DNA of 57,912 bases from an uncultured Brevibacillus sp. (GCA_946402065.1 CAMIVR010000015.1:1-57912), one strand, 5' to 3'. Shown: positions 1 through 9,775, numbered from the stretch's first letter. Made by a program: numbers and translations. The notes: generated by a model from the sequence alone, not told the origin.

Positions 1-663
1 GGTATTCTCCTCGCTGTAATAAGCGCTTTCCAGCATGACTTTGCGGTCTTCCAGCACTTTTAGCAGCTTGTTCATCTGAATCGGGTGCAGCTCGCCAATC
101 TCGTCAAGGAACAAAATGCCGCCGTGGGCTTTCGTCACTGCTCCCGGCTTGGGCTGCGGAACCCCCGCCTGACCGAGCGAACCGGCGCCTTGATAAATCG
201 GATCATGCACAGAGCCGATCAGCGGATCCGCAATCCCGCGCTCGTCAAATCTGGCGATGGTCGCATCGATTTCAATGAATTTCGCGTCGCTTTTAAAAGG
301 GGAGTGCGGGTTTTTCTTCGCCGCCTCCAGGACGACGCGGGCTGCTGCCGTCTTGCCGACTCCCGGCGGGCCGTAAATGATCACGTGCTGCGGATTCGGT
401 CCGCATAGCGCGGCCCGCAGCGCTTTCAAGCCGTCCTCCTGACCGACGATCTCCTTCAAGTCAGTCGGGCGCGTTTTTTCCGACAGCGGCTCTGTCAAGG
501 CGACCATCCGCAGCTTGCGCAGTTGGTCCAGGTCTTTGCGCGACTCACGGTCCGTAGACGTCTTCGCATTGCGCTGCGTCCGCAGCAAGCTCCAAAAATA
601 CGCACCGATAATAATCCCGACGACCACTTCGATACATGCGATTACTAATGTCGTATAGTCCAT
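1..663 (-). CDS. lonB: ATP-dependent protease LonB, N-terminal part (cut by window edge)
   Basis: The gene enters from the left edge; only the first ~221 codons are visible. ATG at 661-663 follows a GGGAGG ribosome site. The protein starts with a single transmembrane segment (about residues 5-25, TLVIACIEVVVGIIIGAYFW), then a short basic linker, then an AAA+ domain with Walker A GPPGVGKT. This arrangement (membrane anchor, AAA+, no N-terminal Lon substrate domain) is that of Bacillus LonB, a membrane-bound protease acting in the forespore. Position directly downstream of clpX matches the common Bacillales order tig-clpP-clpX-lonB. The protease domain lies outside the window. Confidence 0.85.
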   Translation of the reverse strand, partial: MDYTTLVIACIEVVVGIIIGAYFWSLLRTQRNAKTSTDRESRKDLDQLRKLRMVALTEPLSEKTRPTDLKEIVGQEDGLKALRAALCGPNPQHVIIYGPPGVGKTAAARVVLEAAKKNPHSPFKSDAKFIEIDATIARFDERGIADPLIGSVHDPIYQGAGSLGQAGVPQPKPGAVTKAHGGILFLDEIGELHPIQMNKLLKVLEDRKVMLESAYYSEENT

Positions 664-789
664 TTTTCGTTCCCTCCCAAAAACTCGCTCAGGAAATTTG
701 CCAAACTCTCTATTAAAGCCATTGGCGGCTGTAGTCGAGTCCTTCACGCTATACTCTGTAGTATTGCCTAGGTGTTGAGGGAGTAAACG

Positions 790-820
790 AAAAAAAACCA
801 CCTCGGCCAAGAGGTGGTGG
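790..820 (-). terminator. Rho-independent terminator after clpX
   Basis: On the minus strand CCACCTCTTGG/CCGAGGTGG pairs as a compact stem followed by eight T residues, 23 bp after the clpX stop codon. It separates clpX from lonB. Confidence 0.85.
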
Positions 821-842
821 AAAAGCTATGGGCATGAACGGG

Positions 843-2108
843 TCAGGCCGTTTCGCTGCGCAGCGTTGCGCCTTCCTTGTCAGTCAACTGCGGCTTCACT
901 TTGTCGCGTACAGTCTCCTCGGTGATGACGCACTTGCCGACATCCTCACGGGATGGCAGCTCATACATCATATCGAGCATGATCTGCTCAATGATTGCCC
1001 GCAGACCGCGAGCGCCTGTATTTCGCTTGATCGCTTCTTTGGCGATTTGCGTCAGAGCCCCTGCTTCGAACTCCAATTCGACGCCATCGAGCAGCATCAG
1101 TTTTTGATACTGTTTGACCAGCGCGTTTTTCGGTTCTGTCAGGATGCGGATCAACGTATCCTCATCAAGCGGTTCCAGCGTGGCCAGAACCGGCAGACGT
1201 CCGACGAACTCAGGGATCAGGCCGAATTTCAGCAAGTCCTCCGGCAGCACGTACTTGAGGTACTCGCCCGCTTTCAGATCGCCTTTCGCGCCTTCGGTAT
1301 GATCCGTGCCGAAGCCGATCACCTTTTTGCCGATTCGGCGTTTGATGATTTGTTCGATGCCGTCAAACGCACCGCCGCAAATGAACAGGATGTTCGACGT
1401 ATCGATTTGAATGAACTCTTGGTGCGGATGCTTGCGGCCACCTTGTGGCGGCACGCTGGCTACCGTACCCTCGAGAATTTTCAACAGCGCCTGCTGTACG
1501 CCCTCGCCTGATACGTCGCGCGTAATCGACGGATTCTCGGATTTGCGAGCCACCTTGTCGATTTCATCGATGTAGATAATGCCTTTTTCCGCCTTTTCCA
1601 CATCGTAGTCGGCTGCCTGGATCAGCTTGAGCAGGATGTTCTCTACATCCTCACCCACGTATCCGGCTTCCGTCAGCGAAGTGGCGTCCGCAATGGCAAA
1701 TGGAACGTTGAGAATCCGCGCCAGCGTTTGGGCCAGCAGCGTCTTGCCGCTGCCAGTCGGTCCAATCAGGACGATGTTGGACTTCTGCAGCTCGACATCC
1801 TCTATTTTCGCTCCGGTGTTGATCCGCTTATAGTGGTTGTATACCGCGACCGACAATGACTTTTTCGCAACATCCTGACCAATTACGTAGTCATCGAGGA
1901 TTTTGCGAATCTCCATCGGCTTGGGAATTTCCTTCATGTCAATTTCTTCGTCGTTCCCCAGCTCTTCCTGGACAATTTCATTGCACAGCTCGATACATTC
2001 ATCACAGATGTATACGCCAGGTCCGGCTACAAGTTTGCGAACCTGTTCTTGTGACTTGCCGCAAAACGAGCATTTAAGCTGACCTTTGTCGTCATTGAAT
2101 TTGAACAT
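843..2108 (-). CDS. clpX: ATP-dependent Clp protease ATP-binding subunit ClpX
   Basis: 421 residues, the usual ClpX length. An N-terminal four-cysteine zinc-binding domain (CSFCGKSQ near residue 14 and CDECIELC near residue 35) is followed by an AAA+ module with Walker A GPTGSGKT, Walker B IIYIDEID, and the pore/processing region with [10 protein letters not shown]. ClpX unfolds tagged or folded proteins in the cytoplasm and feeds them to ClpP, whose gene ends 20 bp upstream, so the two are probably co-transcribed. No frameshift or missing motif is seen. Confidence 0.98.
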   Translation of the reverse strand: MFKFNDDKGQLKCSFCGKSQEQVRKLVAGPGVYICDECIELCNEIVQEELGNDEEIDMKEIPKPMEIRKILDDYVIGQDVAKKSLSVAVYNHYKRINTGAKIEDVELQKSNIVLIGPTGSGKTLLAQTLARILNVPFAIADATSLTEAGYVGEDVENILLKLIQAADYDVEKAEKGIIYIDEIDKVARKSENPSITRDVSGEGVQQALLKILEGTVASVPPQGGRKHPHQEFIQIDTSNILFICGGAFDGIEQIIKRRIGKKVIGFGTDHTEGAKGDLKAGEYLKYVLPEDLLKFGLIPEFVGRLPVLATLEPLDEDTLIRILTEPKNALVKQYQKLMLLDGVELEFEAGALTQIAKEAIKRNTGARGLRAIIEQIMLDMMYELPSREDVGKCVITEETVRDKVKPQLTDKEGATLRSETA

Positions 2109-2128
2109 TCCTTATCACCTCTTGTCGG

Positions 2129-2713
2129 TCAATTCCTTACCTGATCAATTACTTTGTCAATTAAACCATACGCTACGGCCTCTTCTGCACTCAAGAAATT
2201 GTCGCGATCGGTGTCCTGTTCCACCTTCTCGTACGGCTGACCGGAACGCTCCGCCAAAATTTCATTCAGCTGGCGTTTCGTCTTGAGAATCCAGTCGGCG
2301 TGAATGCGGATGTCTTCCGCTTGACCGCGAACGCCTCCGAGCGGCTGATGAATCATCACTTCACTGTTCGGCAAGGCGTAACGCTTGCCTTTGGCTCCCG
2401 CAGCGAGCAGGACTGCTCCCATGCTGGCCGCCATGCCGATACAGATCGTGGAGACGTCTGGCTTAATGTACTGCATGGTGTCAAAAATCGCCATGCCAGC
2501 CGTTACCGAACCACCAGGTGAATTTATGTACAGACTGATGTCCTTGTCGGGATCTTCAGCGGCGAGAAAGAGCAATTGCGCGACGACGAGGTTGGCCTCT
2601 TCATCGTCAATTTCACTTCCGAGGAAGATGATCCGATCTTTCAGCAAGCGCGAGTAGATATCGTACGCACGCTCACCTCTGTTTGTTTGCTCAATGACCA
2701 TAGGGACTAGCAT
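2129..2713 (-). CDS. clpP: ATP-dependent Clp protease proteolytic subunit ClpP
   Basis: 194 residues. The catalytic Ser lies in [11 protein letters not shown], the His in [11 protein letters not shown], and the Asp in the [11 protein letters not shown] segment, as in all ClpP serine peptidases. ATG at 2713 follows AGGAGG with good spacing. It forms the tetradecameric peptidase that partners ClpX. There is a terminator between tig and clpP and little room for a separate promoter, so expression may depend partly on read-through; no CtsR operator was recognised. Confidence 0.98.
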   Translation of the reverse strand: MLVPMVIEQTNRGERAYDIYSRLLKDRIIFLGSEIDDEEANLVVAQLLFLAAEDPDKDISLYINSPGGSVTAGMAIFDTMQYIKPDVSTICIGMAASMGAVLLAAGAKGKRYALPNSEVMIHQPLGGVRGQAEDIRIHADWILKTKRQLNEILAERSGQPYEKVEQDTDRDNFLSAEEAVAYGLIDKVIDQVRN

Positions 2714-2758
2714 ATGTACCGTCCTCCTCTACTCTTTGGTAGAAAAACACGTGGTTAG

Positions 2759-2791
2759 AAAACAAGGCACGAATACGCTGTTCGTGCCTTG
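2759..2791 (-). terminator. Terminator between tig and clpP
   Basis: Minus strand AAGGCACGAA pairs with TTCGTGCCTT around a short loop and is followed by GTTTTCT. It lies 15 bp after the tig stop codon. Confidence 0.8.
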
Positions 2792-2805
2792 TACTCATGA
2801 CTAGA

Positions 2806-4098
2806 TTATGCAGTGACTTTGCTTTCTGCAACCAGCAAGTCTACTGTTTTGCGCGTCAAAATGTCGGTGTAGAGACCAGCCAGCCCATCTTGAGCGGCAA
2901 ACAGCTTGCGCAGCTCATCTGCAGGACGTCCGTACATGCCGGAAAGCTTGTTCAGCTCTTCCGTGATATCGGCTTCTTCCACTTTGATTTCTTCCGCTTT
3001 CGCAATCGCGTCCAGCGTCAGGGCCGTGCGCACACGGGATGTAGCATCGGCGCGCAATTGGTCGCGCAGCTGGCTTTCATCCATTCCGGAGAATTGGTAG
3101 TAAAGCTCGATGTCCATGCCCTGGTATTGGAGACGTTGGGCGAATTCTTTCACCATTTGGTCGAGCTCTTGCTCAATCATGACGGATGGAATGTCGATTT
3201 CTGCGTTCTCGCTCGCTTTGAGCACGAGCTGCTCGCGAATGTGCGTCTCTTTGTCGGACTCGGCTTTTTTCTCCAGCTTTGCTTTCGTATCTGCCTTCAG
3301 CTCTTCCAGCGTATCGAACTCGCTCACGTCTTTCGCGAATTCATCGTCCAGCGCAGGCAGGTTTTTGCGTTTCAGGCTGTTCAGCTTCACTTTGAACAGC
3401 GCTTCTTTGCCAGCCAGGCTCGGAGAGTGGTACTCTTCCGGGAAGGTAACCGTAATATCCTTCTCGGCACCTACCTCCATGCCGACAATTTGCTCTTCAA
3501 AACCGGCGATAAACGTACCGGAACCGATTTCCAGGCTGTAGTTTTCCGCTTTTCCGCCTTCAAAAGCAACACCGTCCTGGAAGCCTTCGAAATCGATGTT
3601 GACCAGGTCGCCGTTTTGCACAGCACCTTCTTCGACAGCGATCAGTTCGGCATGGCGCTCTTGCATGCGCTTCAGTTCAGCATCCACATTTTCTTCCGTT
3701 ACGGCAAAATCTTTCGGTTCGATTTCAAGCTGTTTGTAATCGCCGAGCTTCACTTCCGGCTTGACTGTGACCGTCGCCTTGAAAACGAGGGTTTCCCCTT
3801 TGCCCATTTTCTCAACGTCAACTTCGGGGCGGTCAACCGGCTCGATGCCTGTTTCACGAACAGCCTGTCCGTAAGCAGTTGGAAGAATAATATCAAGAGC
3901 ATCCTGATAGAGGGATTCTACACCGAAGCGCGCTTCGAACATCTTGCGCGGAATTTTTCCTTTACGAAAACCAGGAACGTTGATTTTTTTCACGACTTTC
4001 TTGAACGCTTGGTCTAACGCTTCGTTAACTTGATCGGCTTCGACTTCAACCGTCAATACTCCCTGGTTATTCTCTAACTTTTCCCATTTTGCTACCAC
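2806..4098 (-). CDS. tig: Trigger factor (ribosome-associated chaperone)
   Basis: 430 residues, typical trigger factor. The N-terminal ribosome-docking domain contains the signature [17 protein letters not shown] (about residues 43-59); an FKBP-like prolyl isomerase domain follows (about 155-245, with [11 protein letters not shown] and FEEQIVGM), then the helical C-terminal chaperone domain. It binds near the ribosome exit tunnel and protects nascent chains. Its placement upstream of clpP-clpX-lonB is the normal Bacillales arrangement. The ~150-nt leader contains two inverted repeats that are listed separately. Confidence 0.97.
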   Translation of the reverse strand: MVAKWEKLENNQGVLTVEVEADQVNEALDQAFKKVVKKINVPGFRKGKIPRKMFEARFGVESLYQDALDIILPTAYGQAVRETGIEPVDRPEVDVEKMGKGETLVFKATVTVKPEVKLGDYKQLEIEPKDFAVTEENVDAELKRMQERHAELIAVEEGAVQNGDLVNIDFEGFQDGVAFEGGKAENYSLEIGSGTFIAGFEEQIVGMEVGAEKDITVTFPEEYHSPSLAGKEALFKVKLNSLKRKNLPALDDEFAKDVSEFDTLEELKADTKAKLEKKAESDKETHIREQLVLKASENAEIDIPSVMIEQELDQMVKEFAQRLQYQGMDIELYYQFSGMDESQLRDQLRADATSRVRTALTLDAIAKAEEIKVEEADITEELNKLSGMYGRPADELRKLFAAQDGLAGLYTDILTRKTVDLLVAESKVTA

Positions 4099-4140
4099 TT
4101 AAACTTCCCCTCCTAGATTGTTTCCCAAAACAACTCGAAA

Positions 4141-4231
4141 GGTCGGTTCAAAAAAAGGTGATGTATCATAAAAAAAGCGCCACCAGCATTGAACGACCTC
4201 TATAAAGTACATAGGACATGGTGCTATGTAC
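4141..4231 (-). promoter_or_regulatory. Structured 5' leader of tig
   Basis: Two inverted repeats lie in the untranslated leader: GTACATAG/CTATGTAC (4207-4231, perfect 8-bp arms) and a 58-nt element (4141-4198) whose ends GGTCGTTCAA and TTGAACCGACC pair with a one-base bulge. The second encloses two T-runs (TTTTTTT at 4170-4176 and 4151-4157). The first could also serve as the terminator of the upstream phosphodiesterase gene. No known riboswitch class was recognised. Confidence 0.4.
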
Positions 4232-4255
4232 GTTACATGCCATTATAACCATTAT

Positions 4256-4283
4256 AGTATATCACAAACGAAACATTTTTCAA
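4256..4283 (-). promoter_or_regulatory. Candidate SigA promoter of tig
   Basis: On the minus strand TTGAAA (4278-4283), 16-bp spacer, TATACT (4256-4261), followed immediately by a second TATAAT. It lies just downstream of the phosphodiesterase stop codon and ~160 bp before tig. Confidence 0.4.
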
Positions 4284-4287
4284 GAAG

Positions 4288-4812
4288 CTACCTGTTGATC
4301 CGGTACGTGCCTCCCAATTCCTTGATGCGCGTGCCTTTCGCCTCATAAAAGACGACCTCCACCTGGACGCCTTCGTCCGTTGCGCCCGCCTGATTGAGCA
4401 CGACGTAGGTCGGCTGCGGAAACTGGCGCGGGCTTTGCAAGCTGCCCGGATTGATAAACAGAATGCCGCGCTCTTCCGTACAGACGGGAACGTGGGAATG
4501 ACCGAAAATGACGACGTTTGCCCCTGTCTCCTCAGCACGGTAGTGCAGCCGCAAGAGGGAATTTTTCACCCCGAAGAGATGTCCGTGCGTCTGGAAAATG
4601 CGCAGGCTCTGCCAGTTTGTCACCCGTTCGAGGGCAACTTCGCTCGGGGCGTCGCAATTCCCGCGGACGAGTGCCATCCGCTTGAACGGCTCGAGCTTGT
4701 GGTCGACACAAAAATCTCCGCAGTGCAGCACTATTTCTGCCGGATGCCGCTCCACGACTTGGCGCACTTCCTTTTGCAGGCCGTGCGAATCGCTCATGAT
4801 CAATAGGCTCAC
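4288..4812 (-). CDS. YfcE/MJ0936-type metallophosphoesterase
   Basis: 174 residues. Motifs of the small calcineurin-like phosphodiesterases are all visible: SDSHG at residues 7-11, HCGDFCVD, VRGNCD, FQTHGHLFGV and VIFGHSHVP, giving the Asp/His/Asn ligands of the di-metal centre. Relatives (B. subtilis YsnB, E. coli YfcE) hydrolyse phosphodiester substrates in vitro; the cell substrate is not settled. It starts 3 bp after rdgB ends, so it is the last gene of an rph-rdgB-phosphoesterase unit, the common Bacillales order. Confidence 0.9.
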   Translation of the reverse strand: MSLLIMSDSHGLQKEVRQVVERHPAEIVLHCGDFCVDHKLEPFKRMALVRGNCDAPSEVALERVTNWQSLRIFQTHGHLFGVKNSLLRLHYRAEETGANVVIFGHSHVPVCTEERGILFINPGSLQSPRQFPQPTYVVLNQAGATDEGVQVEVVFYEAKGTRIKELGGTYRINR

Positions 4813-4815
4813 GGT

Positions 4816-5415
4816 TTACTCCCCCAAAAATCGCTTCAATAACGCTTGCATGGCAGCGCCCCGATGACTGATCTGATTTTTCACATCTGCGGGCAGCTGC
4901 GCCATCGTACACAGCCGCGTCGGCAAGTAAAACACCGGATCGTAGCCGAAGCCGCCACTGCCCGCCGGCTCCCGCAAAATGACGCCCTCACAGGCTCCGC
5001 TCGCAAGAATCGGCTCCTGCCCGGGCTCGACGTAGGCAAGCGTGCAGCGGAAACGGGCCGTGCGCTTCTCCATCGGGGTGTCTGCCAGAGCGTCCAGCAG
5101 CTTGCGCCAATTCGCTTCGTCAGTAGCCCCTTCCCCTGCGTAACGGGCCGAATACACGCCCGGCGCCCCGTTCAATGCATCCACCTCAAGCCCGGAATCG
5201 TCGGCAATCGCGGTCATTCCGGTGTAGTTGGCAATCGTCAACGCTTTTTTGATCGCATTGGCCGCAAATGTCTCGCCATCCTCGACCACTTCCGGTGCCT
5301 CCGGAAATTCACTCAGGCTGACGACGTTCCATTGCAACGGGGCAAACAGGCGGTTAAACTCCGCTACTTTGCCCCGGTTGCGGGTCGCCAGCACAATTTG
5401 TTGCTCTTTACGCAT
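4816..5415 (-). CDS. rdgB: dITP/XTP pyrophosphatase (RdgB/HAM1 family)
   Basis: The enzyme removes non-canonical purine nucleoside triphosphates (dITP, XTP) from the pool. Signature [15 protein letters not shown] near the N terminus and [24 protein letters not shown] (split here only for reading) define the family. The chosen ATG at 5415 ([13 protein letters not shown]) has GGAGG upstream and gives 199 residues, the normal length; an upstream in-frame ATG would add an unrelated basic tail. The gene overlaps the 3' end of RNase PH by 8 bp, indicating translational coupling. Confidence 0.96.
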   Translation of the reverse strand: MRKEQQIVLATRNRGKVAEFNRLFAPLQWNVVSLSEFPEAPEVVEDGETFAANAIKKALTIANYTGMTAIADDSGLEVDALNGAPGVYSARYAGEGATDEANWRKLLDALADTPMEKRTARFRCTLAYVEPGQEPILASGACEGVILREPAGSGGFGYDPVFYLPTRLCTMAQLPADVKNQISHRGAAMQALLKRFLGE

Positions 5416-6187
5416 GGCTGCCCTCCGCCAACACCGCCTGGGCAGCATTTTTATGTACGAGCTCGGCAACTTCTCCCAGCACTTGCTTTTGCACGGCAAT
5501 CAATTCATTCACGCCTTTTTGGCCCAATGCCAGCAGCTGGTGCAATTGCTCAACGCTAAACGGCGCTTCTTCTCCCGTCCCTTGCAGCTCGACGAATTTT
5601 CCCGCTCCGGTCATGACGATGTTCATGTCGACAGTCGCTGACGAATCCTCCTTGTAGTTCAAGTCGAGCAGCAGCTCTCCGTTGATCATCCCGACAGAGG
5701 TCGCCGCAAGAAAATCGGTGACCGGGAGCGTTTTCCACGTACCGGCCTGGACCAGCTTGTGCATGGCATCGATCATCGCCACGAATGCCCCGGTAATGGA
5801 TGCCGTGCGCGTGCCGCCGTCAGCCTGGATGACATCGCAATCGATCCAGATCGTACGTTCGCCCATCGCTTCCAGCTGGACGACCGAGCGCAGGGCACGG
5901 CCGATCAGACGCTGGATTTCCATCGTCCGCCCGCTGACTTTGCCTTTTGCCGCTTCGCGGGCATTGCGCGTTTCTGTCGCCCGCGGAAGCATGGCATACT
6001 CCGCGGTAATCCAGCCCTTACCGCCATTGCGCATAAACGGAGGAACGCGGTCCTCCAATGTCGCTGTACAGATCACCTTCGTGTCGCCGACCTCGATCAA
6101 ACAGGAGCCTTCCGCATGTTTTATGTAATTGCGCGTAATGCGTACCTGGCGCAGTTGGTCATTCGCCCGTTCATCGTGTCTCATCAT
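5408..6187 (-). CDS. rph: Ribonuclease PH
   Basis: 259 residues, the expected size. This phosphorolytic 3'-5' exoribonuclease trims tRNA 3' ends. The N-terminal region contains [19 protein letters not shown], and the phosphate-binding region [20 protein letters not shown] and [12 protein letters not shown] are intact. Two consecutive ATG codons are available at the start; either works with the GGAGG upstream. First gene of the rph-rdgB-phosphoesterase unit. Note that the rifampin phosphotransferase later in the window is also named rph but is unrelated. Confidence 0.97.
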   Translation of the reverse strand: MMRHDERANDQLRQVRITRNYIKHAEGSCLIEVGDTKVICTATLEDRVPPFMRNGGKGWITAEYAMLPRATETRNAREAAKGKVSGRTMEIQRLIGRALRSVVQLEAMGERTIWIDCDVIQADGGTRTASITGAFVAMIDAMHKLVQAGTWKTLPVTDFLAATSVGMINGELLLDLNYKEDSSATVDMNIVMTGAGKFVELQGTGEEAPFSVEQLHQLLALGQKGVNELIAVQKQVLGEVAELVHKNAAQAVLAEGSHA

Positions 6188-6214
6188 TCGTTCCTCCTAT
6201 TTGTTTATCTCCTG

Positions 6215-6258
6215 CGCAATCACTATTGCGAGATATGCTAAGTCTGCTCATTATACCA
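6215..6258 (-). promoter_or_regulatory. Extended -10 promoter and leader hairpin of RNase PH operon
   Basis: Minus strand TGGTATAATG (TATAAT at 6250-6255 with the TG extension) lies about 60 bp before the RNase PH start; no good -35 box is seen at 17-18 bp. The leader has a perfect 6-bp hairpin CGCAAT-AGTG-ATTGCG at 6215-6230. Confidence 0.4.
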
Positions 6259-6299
6259 AAGCCGGGAATCGTTCTGCCACTCCCAGCTGACGCTTTCGT

Positions 6300-6334
6300 G
6301 AAAACAAACTCCACGCCGTTGGCTGGCGTGGAGT
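6300..6334 (-). terminator. Terminator after gerM
   Basis: Minus strand ACTCCACGCC/GGCGTGGAGT perfect 10-bp stem, 7-nt loop, followed by TTGTTTTCA, located just after the gerM stop codon at 6342. Confidence 0.85.
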
Positions 6335-6341
6335 GCCCCAG

Positions 6342-7409
6342 TTAGAACTGCATCGAATTAATTTGCGTCGGACGGACGACTGGCTTGCTGAAGTCAAGTC
6401 CTCCCGAGCTGGCAAGGGGCTTTCCGTCTACGGTGATTTGGACCTTCTTGGCTCCTGTCGTCTCCGTCAACGAAAGCACCAGGGCCTCCATCGCATCGGG
6501 ATTCGCTTCTTTTCCGCTGTCGTACTTCAATACGTCGTCACTCAAGTCAACTTTGACCAGGCCGTCCTTTTCTTCGATGTGGTTTACTTTCGTCGTCTTC
6601 AGCAGCGAGCTGTACAGCGGCGCACCTTCTTTTGGACCCTTGATCAGCTCTTCGACGACCGCTTTGGCGACATCCCCCGTCTCCGGCACCAGCCGGGTGA
6701 CCGGGACAAAGTAGCTGCGCTGATCATCGAGCTGCCCCTGGAAGTATATCGTTATCGGTGTCGTCCGGCCCGGTGTAGCGCCGTCGGCCAGCTCCAGGTT
6801 GATGGCCTGCTTCCGGTCAAGGTGGGAAACCGGCGTATTGTCGACAGGCATCTCGGTTAGCGGCGTGCCATTTACCCAAATCGAGACGTTTTTGATCGAC
6901 TCGAACTCCGTCAGTGACAGCGTCACGGCATCGACGATTTTTTCTTCATCTTCTTTCGCGTACTTTTTAAATTCCGGTGAAAAATCGACGGTCGCCAGTC
7001 CATTTTTTATCGTCATGCCCAGCACCTTCGTACCTTCCGGGAGGATTGCCGCAAAGCCCTGCGGCAGCAGGTTTTGGACCGGTCCACCCTTGACCATGTA
7101 CGTAAGCACCTGTTTGGCTGACCCTTCGACCTTCGGCAGCGACAGCATGACAGGCACGACGAAGCCATTGGCATCCAATAAATAGACAGTCCGCTCCGTT
7201 TTTGCCTGGGCTGTCGCCGCCGCCCCATTTTCATCGGTGCCCGGAGCCGCTTTGTCTACGCCGATACTCCCACCTTCAACACTCACATCTGACTTCGGCG
7301 GATCGATGCTCGCCTCCTCCGAGGGACCGAATAGCCCACACCCAGCCAATAGCATCGCACTGACGCCAAGCACTGCCGTCACTTTCCCCACACGCCGGAT
7401 TCCCATCAC
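6342..7409 (-). CDS. gerM: Spore germination lipoprotein GerM
   Basis: 355 residues. A lipoprotein signal peptide with lipobox LLAGC places Cys at about residue 24. Two GerM domains follow, each with the pattern hydrophobic strand, ANGFVVPVMLSLP or DQRSYFVPVTRLVP, and a TVDFSPEF / KVDLSDDVL segment. GerM acts in spore formation and germination in Bacillus. ATG at 7409 follows AGGAGG. Located between murI and rph as in B. subtilis (racE-gerM-rph). The presence of this gene supports a spore-former. Confidence 0.93.
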   Translation of the reverse strand: MMGIRRVGKVTAVLGVSAMLLAGCGLFGPSEEASIDPPKSDVSVEGGSIGVDKAAPGTDENGAAATAQAKTERTVYLLDANGFVVPVMLSLPKVEGSAKQVLTYMVKGGPVQNLLPQGFAAILPEGTKVLGMTIKNGLATVDFSPEFKKYAKEDEEKIVDAVTLSLTEFESIKNVSIWVNGTPLTEMPVDNTPVSHLDRKQAINLELADGATPGRTTPITIYFQGQLDDQRSYFVPVTRLVPETGDVAKAVVEELIKGPKEGAPLYSSLLKTTKVNHIEEKDGLVKVDLSDDVLKYDSGKEANPDAMEALVLSLTETTGAKKVQITVDGKPLASSGGLDFSKPVVRPTQINSMQF

Positions 7410-7585
7410 TTCTTACCTCCTCGCAACACTTTGTACTACCATGTATACGAGCTTATCCGAGGTTTATGCGTGATTGTCCGAAATGGCGAGCAGGCTATTG
7501 ACATTTTTGCCGACAGAATGTGCTCTCCGTCACGGAAAACCAAGCCCCTGCCTGTGAGCGGCCGCGGTGTAACGATTCTGCGCTG

Positions 7586-8404
7586 CTAATCCATTTGGCT
7601 TACAGCGGTCGGCAGACTCTGTACGCGAATTTCCCGGCCCAGCCACTGCTCACCGATCTCCTGAAAAATGTGCGTGTCGCCACTGGTGAAAAACTGATGT
7701 ACCGGTTCGGCCGATGCATTGTCCGTATGCAGTGCCCGGGCAGTGAACAAGTCGGTAAGCTCACGGGCCGTCTCCTCTGCCGAGTTGATCAAGGTGACGC
7801 TTGCGCCCAGCACATCTTGAATCAAAGGGGCCAAAAGCGGGTAGTGCGTGCAGCCGAGTATGAGCGTGTCGAGCTGTTCCCGCTTGAGCGGACTCAGCGT
7901 GGATTCGATGACATCGTGGGCGTTGACTGTTTCCAGAAGCTGCTGCTCGACCAGCGGCACAAATGCCGGACAAGCCAGACTCGTGATCGTCAGCTCCGGA
8001 TTCATCCGCTTCAGGGCGCGTTCATAGGCGGCTGTGCGGATCGTCGTCTCCGTCCCGATCACACCGATCCTGCCGGAACGCGTAGCGGCGATGGCAGCCC
8101 GTGCCCCTGGCTCGATGACCCCGATGGCCGGCAGGTTGGTGCTGGCATACAATTCGTCCATGATGACGGCCCCAGCGGTATTGCAAGCGATGACAAGCGC
8201 TTTTACATCCAGATTTTGCAAGAACTGAATCAATTGAAAGCTGAATGCCCGTATTTCGTGCGTAGGCCTTGATCCGTAAGGGCATCGGGCATTATCACCG
8301 ACGTAAATGATCTGCTCGTGTGGTAACTGGCGAAGAATCTCACGTGCTACTGTCAAACCACCAACGCCTGAATCAATGATGCCGATTGCCTGCTGTCTCT
8401 TCAT
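7586..8404 (-). CDS. murI: Glutamate racemase
   Basis: 272 residues. Converts L- to D-glutamate for peptidoglycan (and any D-Glu polymers). The two catalytic cysteines are Cys74 in ACNTAG and Cys186 in GCTHYPLL, and the N-terminal GIIDSGVGGLTVAREI and YVGDNARCPYGSR blocks bind substrate carboxylates. It matches the RacE type. Gap of 176 bp to gerM has no recognisable signal beyond the gerM ribosome site. Confidence 0.97.
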   Translation of the reverse strand: MKRQQAIGIIDSGVGGLTVAREILRQLPHEQIIYVGDNARCPYGSRPTHEIRAFSFQLIQFLQNLDVKALVIACNTAGAVIMDELYASTNLPAIGVIEPGARAAIAATRSGRIGVIGTETTIRTAAYERALKRMNPELTITSLACPAFVPLVEQQLLETVNAHDVIESTLSPLKREQLDTLILGCTHYPLLAPLIQDVLGASVTLINSAEETARELTDLFTARALHTDNASAEPVHQFFTSGDTHIFQEIGEQWLGREIRVQSLPTAVSQMD

Positions 8405-8673
8405 TCATCGATTCTCCCTTTCGTATTCGCTGCTACTACAGTATGCCACAGCTTGGTGTCGTGTACCATGCACGGGCTGAACCTATCGTGGGCGTCGTAC
8501 ATATAGTAAGGGCAGGAGGGCTGCCCAAAAAAGGCAGGGTCGTCCTAGCCGGACTGGTGCGGCCAAACAACGTGCTGAAAAAACGCCAATGCGGCATGGG
8601 CAAGCACTTCGCTTCAAGAGAGCATGCTTGTCAATGCCTGGCCGTTTTGCATTGAAAAAGGAGGAATCCCGGA
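8405..8673. other. Divergent intergenic region murI / sodF
   Basis: No convincing gene. It holds the 5' flanks of two divergent genes and a strong hairpin at 8593-8638 on the sodF side (GGCATGGGCAAGCA pairing with TGCTTGTCAATGCC), 36 bp before the sodF start. It could be a leader structure or an mRNA-stabilising stem; no poly-T tract follows directly. Confidence 0.4.
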
Positions 8674-9624
8674 TTGACAGTAAAAAAATTAACCGATCTG
8701 ATCACCTGGGCTGAATGGGGGCGGCAATGGGTCGATTATTTGCAGCACCATCCGGAGCTGGTGCCCACATCCAACCACAATCTGAAAAAATACGACATGG
8801 CCTTTACCCAAATCTGCAATCGCGCCAATCTCTACCTGGGCCGGGAAACGCCGGAGCCGGACATCGTCCGCCTGGCGGTTAAAGCGGATGAAATCCAGCG
8901 CAGCTTTCAAGATCTGCTCCGGCTTGTTCAGGAGGCGAAACAGGAGTCTCCTGAGCCTGCGGAAAGCAATCCCGCTTCCTTGCGCAGCCAGGACGACATC
9001 GTCTATCGCCCGATTCCCGTCGGAGGCCACAAACTCCCGCCGCTGCCCTATGCATACGACGCCCTAGAGCCATACATCGACGAAGAGACGATGCGCATCC
9101 ACCACAGCAAGCACCATCAGAGCTACGTCGATGGGTTGAACAAGGCAGAGACGATGATGGCCAAGGCCCGCAGCAATAACGACTACGATTTGCTCAAGCA
9201 CTGGGAGCGTGAAGCCGGGTTTAACGGAGCCGGCCATTATTTGCACACGATTTTTTGGCAAGTGATGAGCCCATCTGGCGGCGGCCGACCACAAGCTGAG
9301 CTGATGGAGCAGATCAAATGCGATTTTGGCAGCTTTGAACAGTTTAAACAGCACTTTTCACAGACTGCGGAAAAAGTTGAAGGCGGCGGCTGGGCCATCC
9401 TCGTCTGGTCTCCCCGTGCCGGACATTTGGAAATCCTCATGTCGGAAAAATACCAGTGGGATGAAATTCCTCTGCTTGTGCTCGATGTCTGGGAGCATTC
9501 CTACTACCTTTCCTACCGCAATAACCGCAAAAACTTCGTGGAAGCCTGGTGGAATGTAGTCAATTGGGATCATGTAGAGGAACGCTTCAAACAAGCGCGA
9601 GCGCTTCGCTGGCAGCCGTGCTGA
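8674..9624 (+). CDS. sodF: Iron/manganese superoxide dismutase with N-terminal extension (SodF type)
   Basis: 316 residues. The first ~110 residues are a mostly helical extension of unknown role; the SOD domain starts at HKLPPLPYAYDALEPYID. Metal ligands are visible: His in IHHSKHHQSYV, His in AGHYLHTIFW, and Asp/His in LDVWEHSYYLSYRN. The GGGWAILVW block is typical. The start is TTG, supported by AAGGAGG nine bases upstream; no better ATG keeps the ribosome site. B. subtilis SodF has the same two-part build. No signal peptide, so cytoplasmic. Metal preference cannot be told from sequence alone. Confidence 0.9.
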   Translation: MTVKKLTDLITWAEWGRQWVDYLQHHPELVPTSNHNLKKYDMAFTQICNRANLYLGRETPEPDIVRLAVKADEIQRSFQDLLRLVQEAKQESPEPAESNPASLRSQDDIVYRPIPVGGHKLPPLPYAYDALEPYIDEETMRIHHSKHHQSYVDGLNKAETMMAKARSNNDYDLLKHWEREAGFNGAGHYLHTIFWQVMSPSGGGRPQAELMEQIKCDFGSFEQFKQHFSQTAEKVEGGGWAILVWSPRAGHLEILMSEKYQWDEIPLLVLDVWEHSYYLSYRNNRKNFVEAWWNVVNWDHVEERFKQARALRWQPC

Positions 9625-9651
9625 TTCGTTTTTTACATTTTTTCACGGAAG

Positions 9652-9678
9652 ACGGGCTGAAAAATGCCCGTAAAAAAT
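9652..9678 (+). terminator. Terminator after sodF
   Basis: CGGGC/GCCCG stem with an A-rich loop, followed by TAAAAAATAA on the plus strand. Its short stem makes it moderate in strength. Confidence 0.5.
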
Positions 9679-9723
9679 AATCGCGCAAATCGCTGCAATC
9701 GTCAAGGCGGTGCATCATGCGAA

Positions 9724-9761
9724 AGCGACCCTCTCCCGCAAGCTGCCTGGATTGGGTCGCT
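9724..9761. terminator. Hairpin between sodF and the permease gene
   Basis: AGCGACCC (9724-9731) pairs with GGGTCGCT (9754-9761). It lies 15 bp past the permease stop codon and may end transcription from either side; the T-runs are short on both strands. Confidence 0.4.
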
Positions 9762-9775
9762 GTTTTGATTCGCTG

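Noticed and set aside
828..1511. Long plus-strand frame opposite clpX
   Set aside because: Shadow of clpX; the minus-strand gene explains the region fully.
2797..4017. 406-codon open frame on the plus strand opposite tig
   Set aside because: It is the antisense shadow of tig: no ribosome site, no family resemblance, composition driven by tig codons.
8386..8655. 89-codon frame between murI and sodF
   Set aside because: Overlaps the murI start, lacks a ribosome site, and contains the leader hairpin; not a protein I can support.
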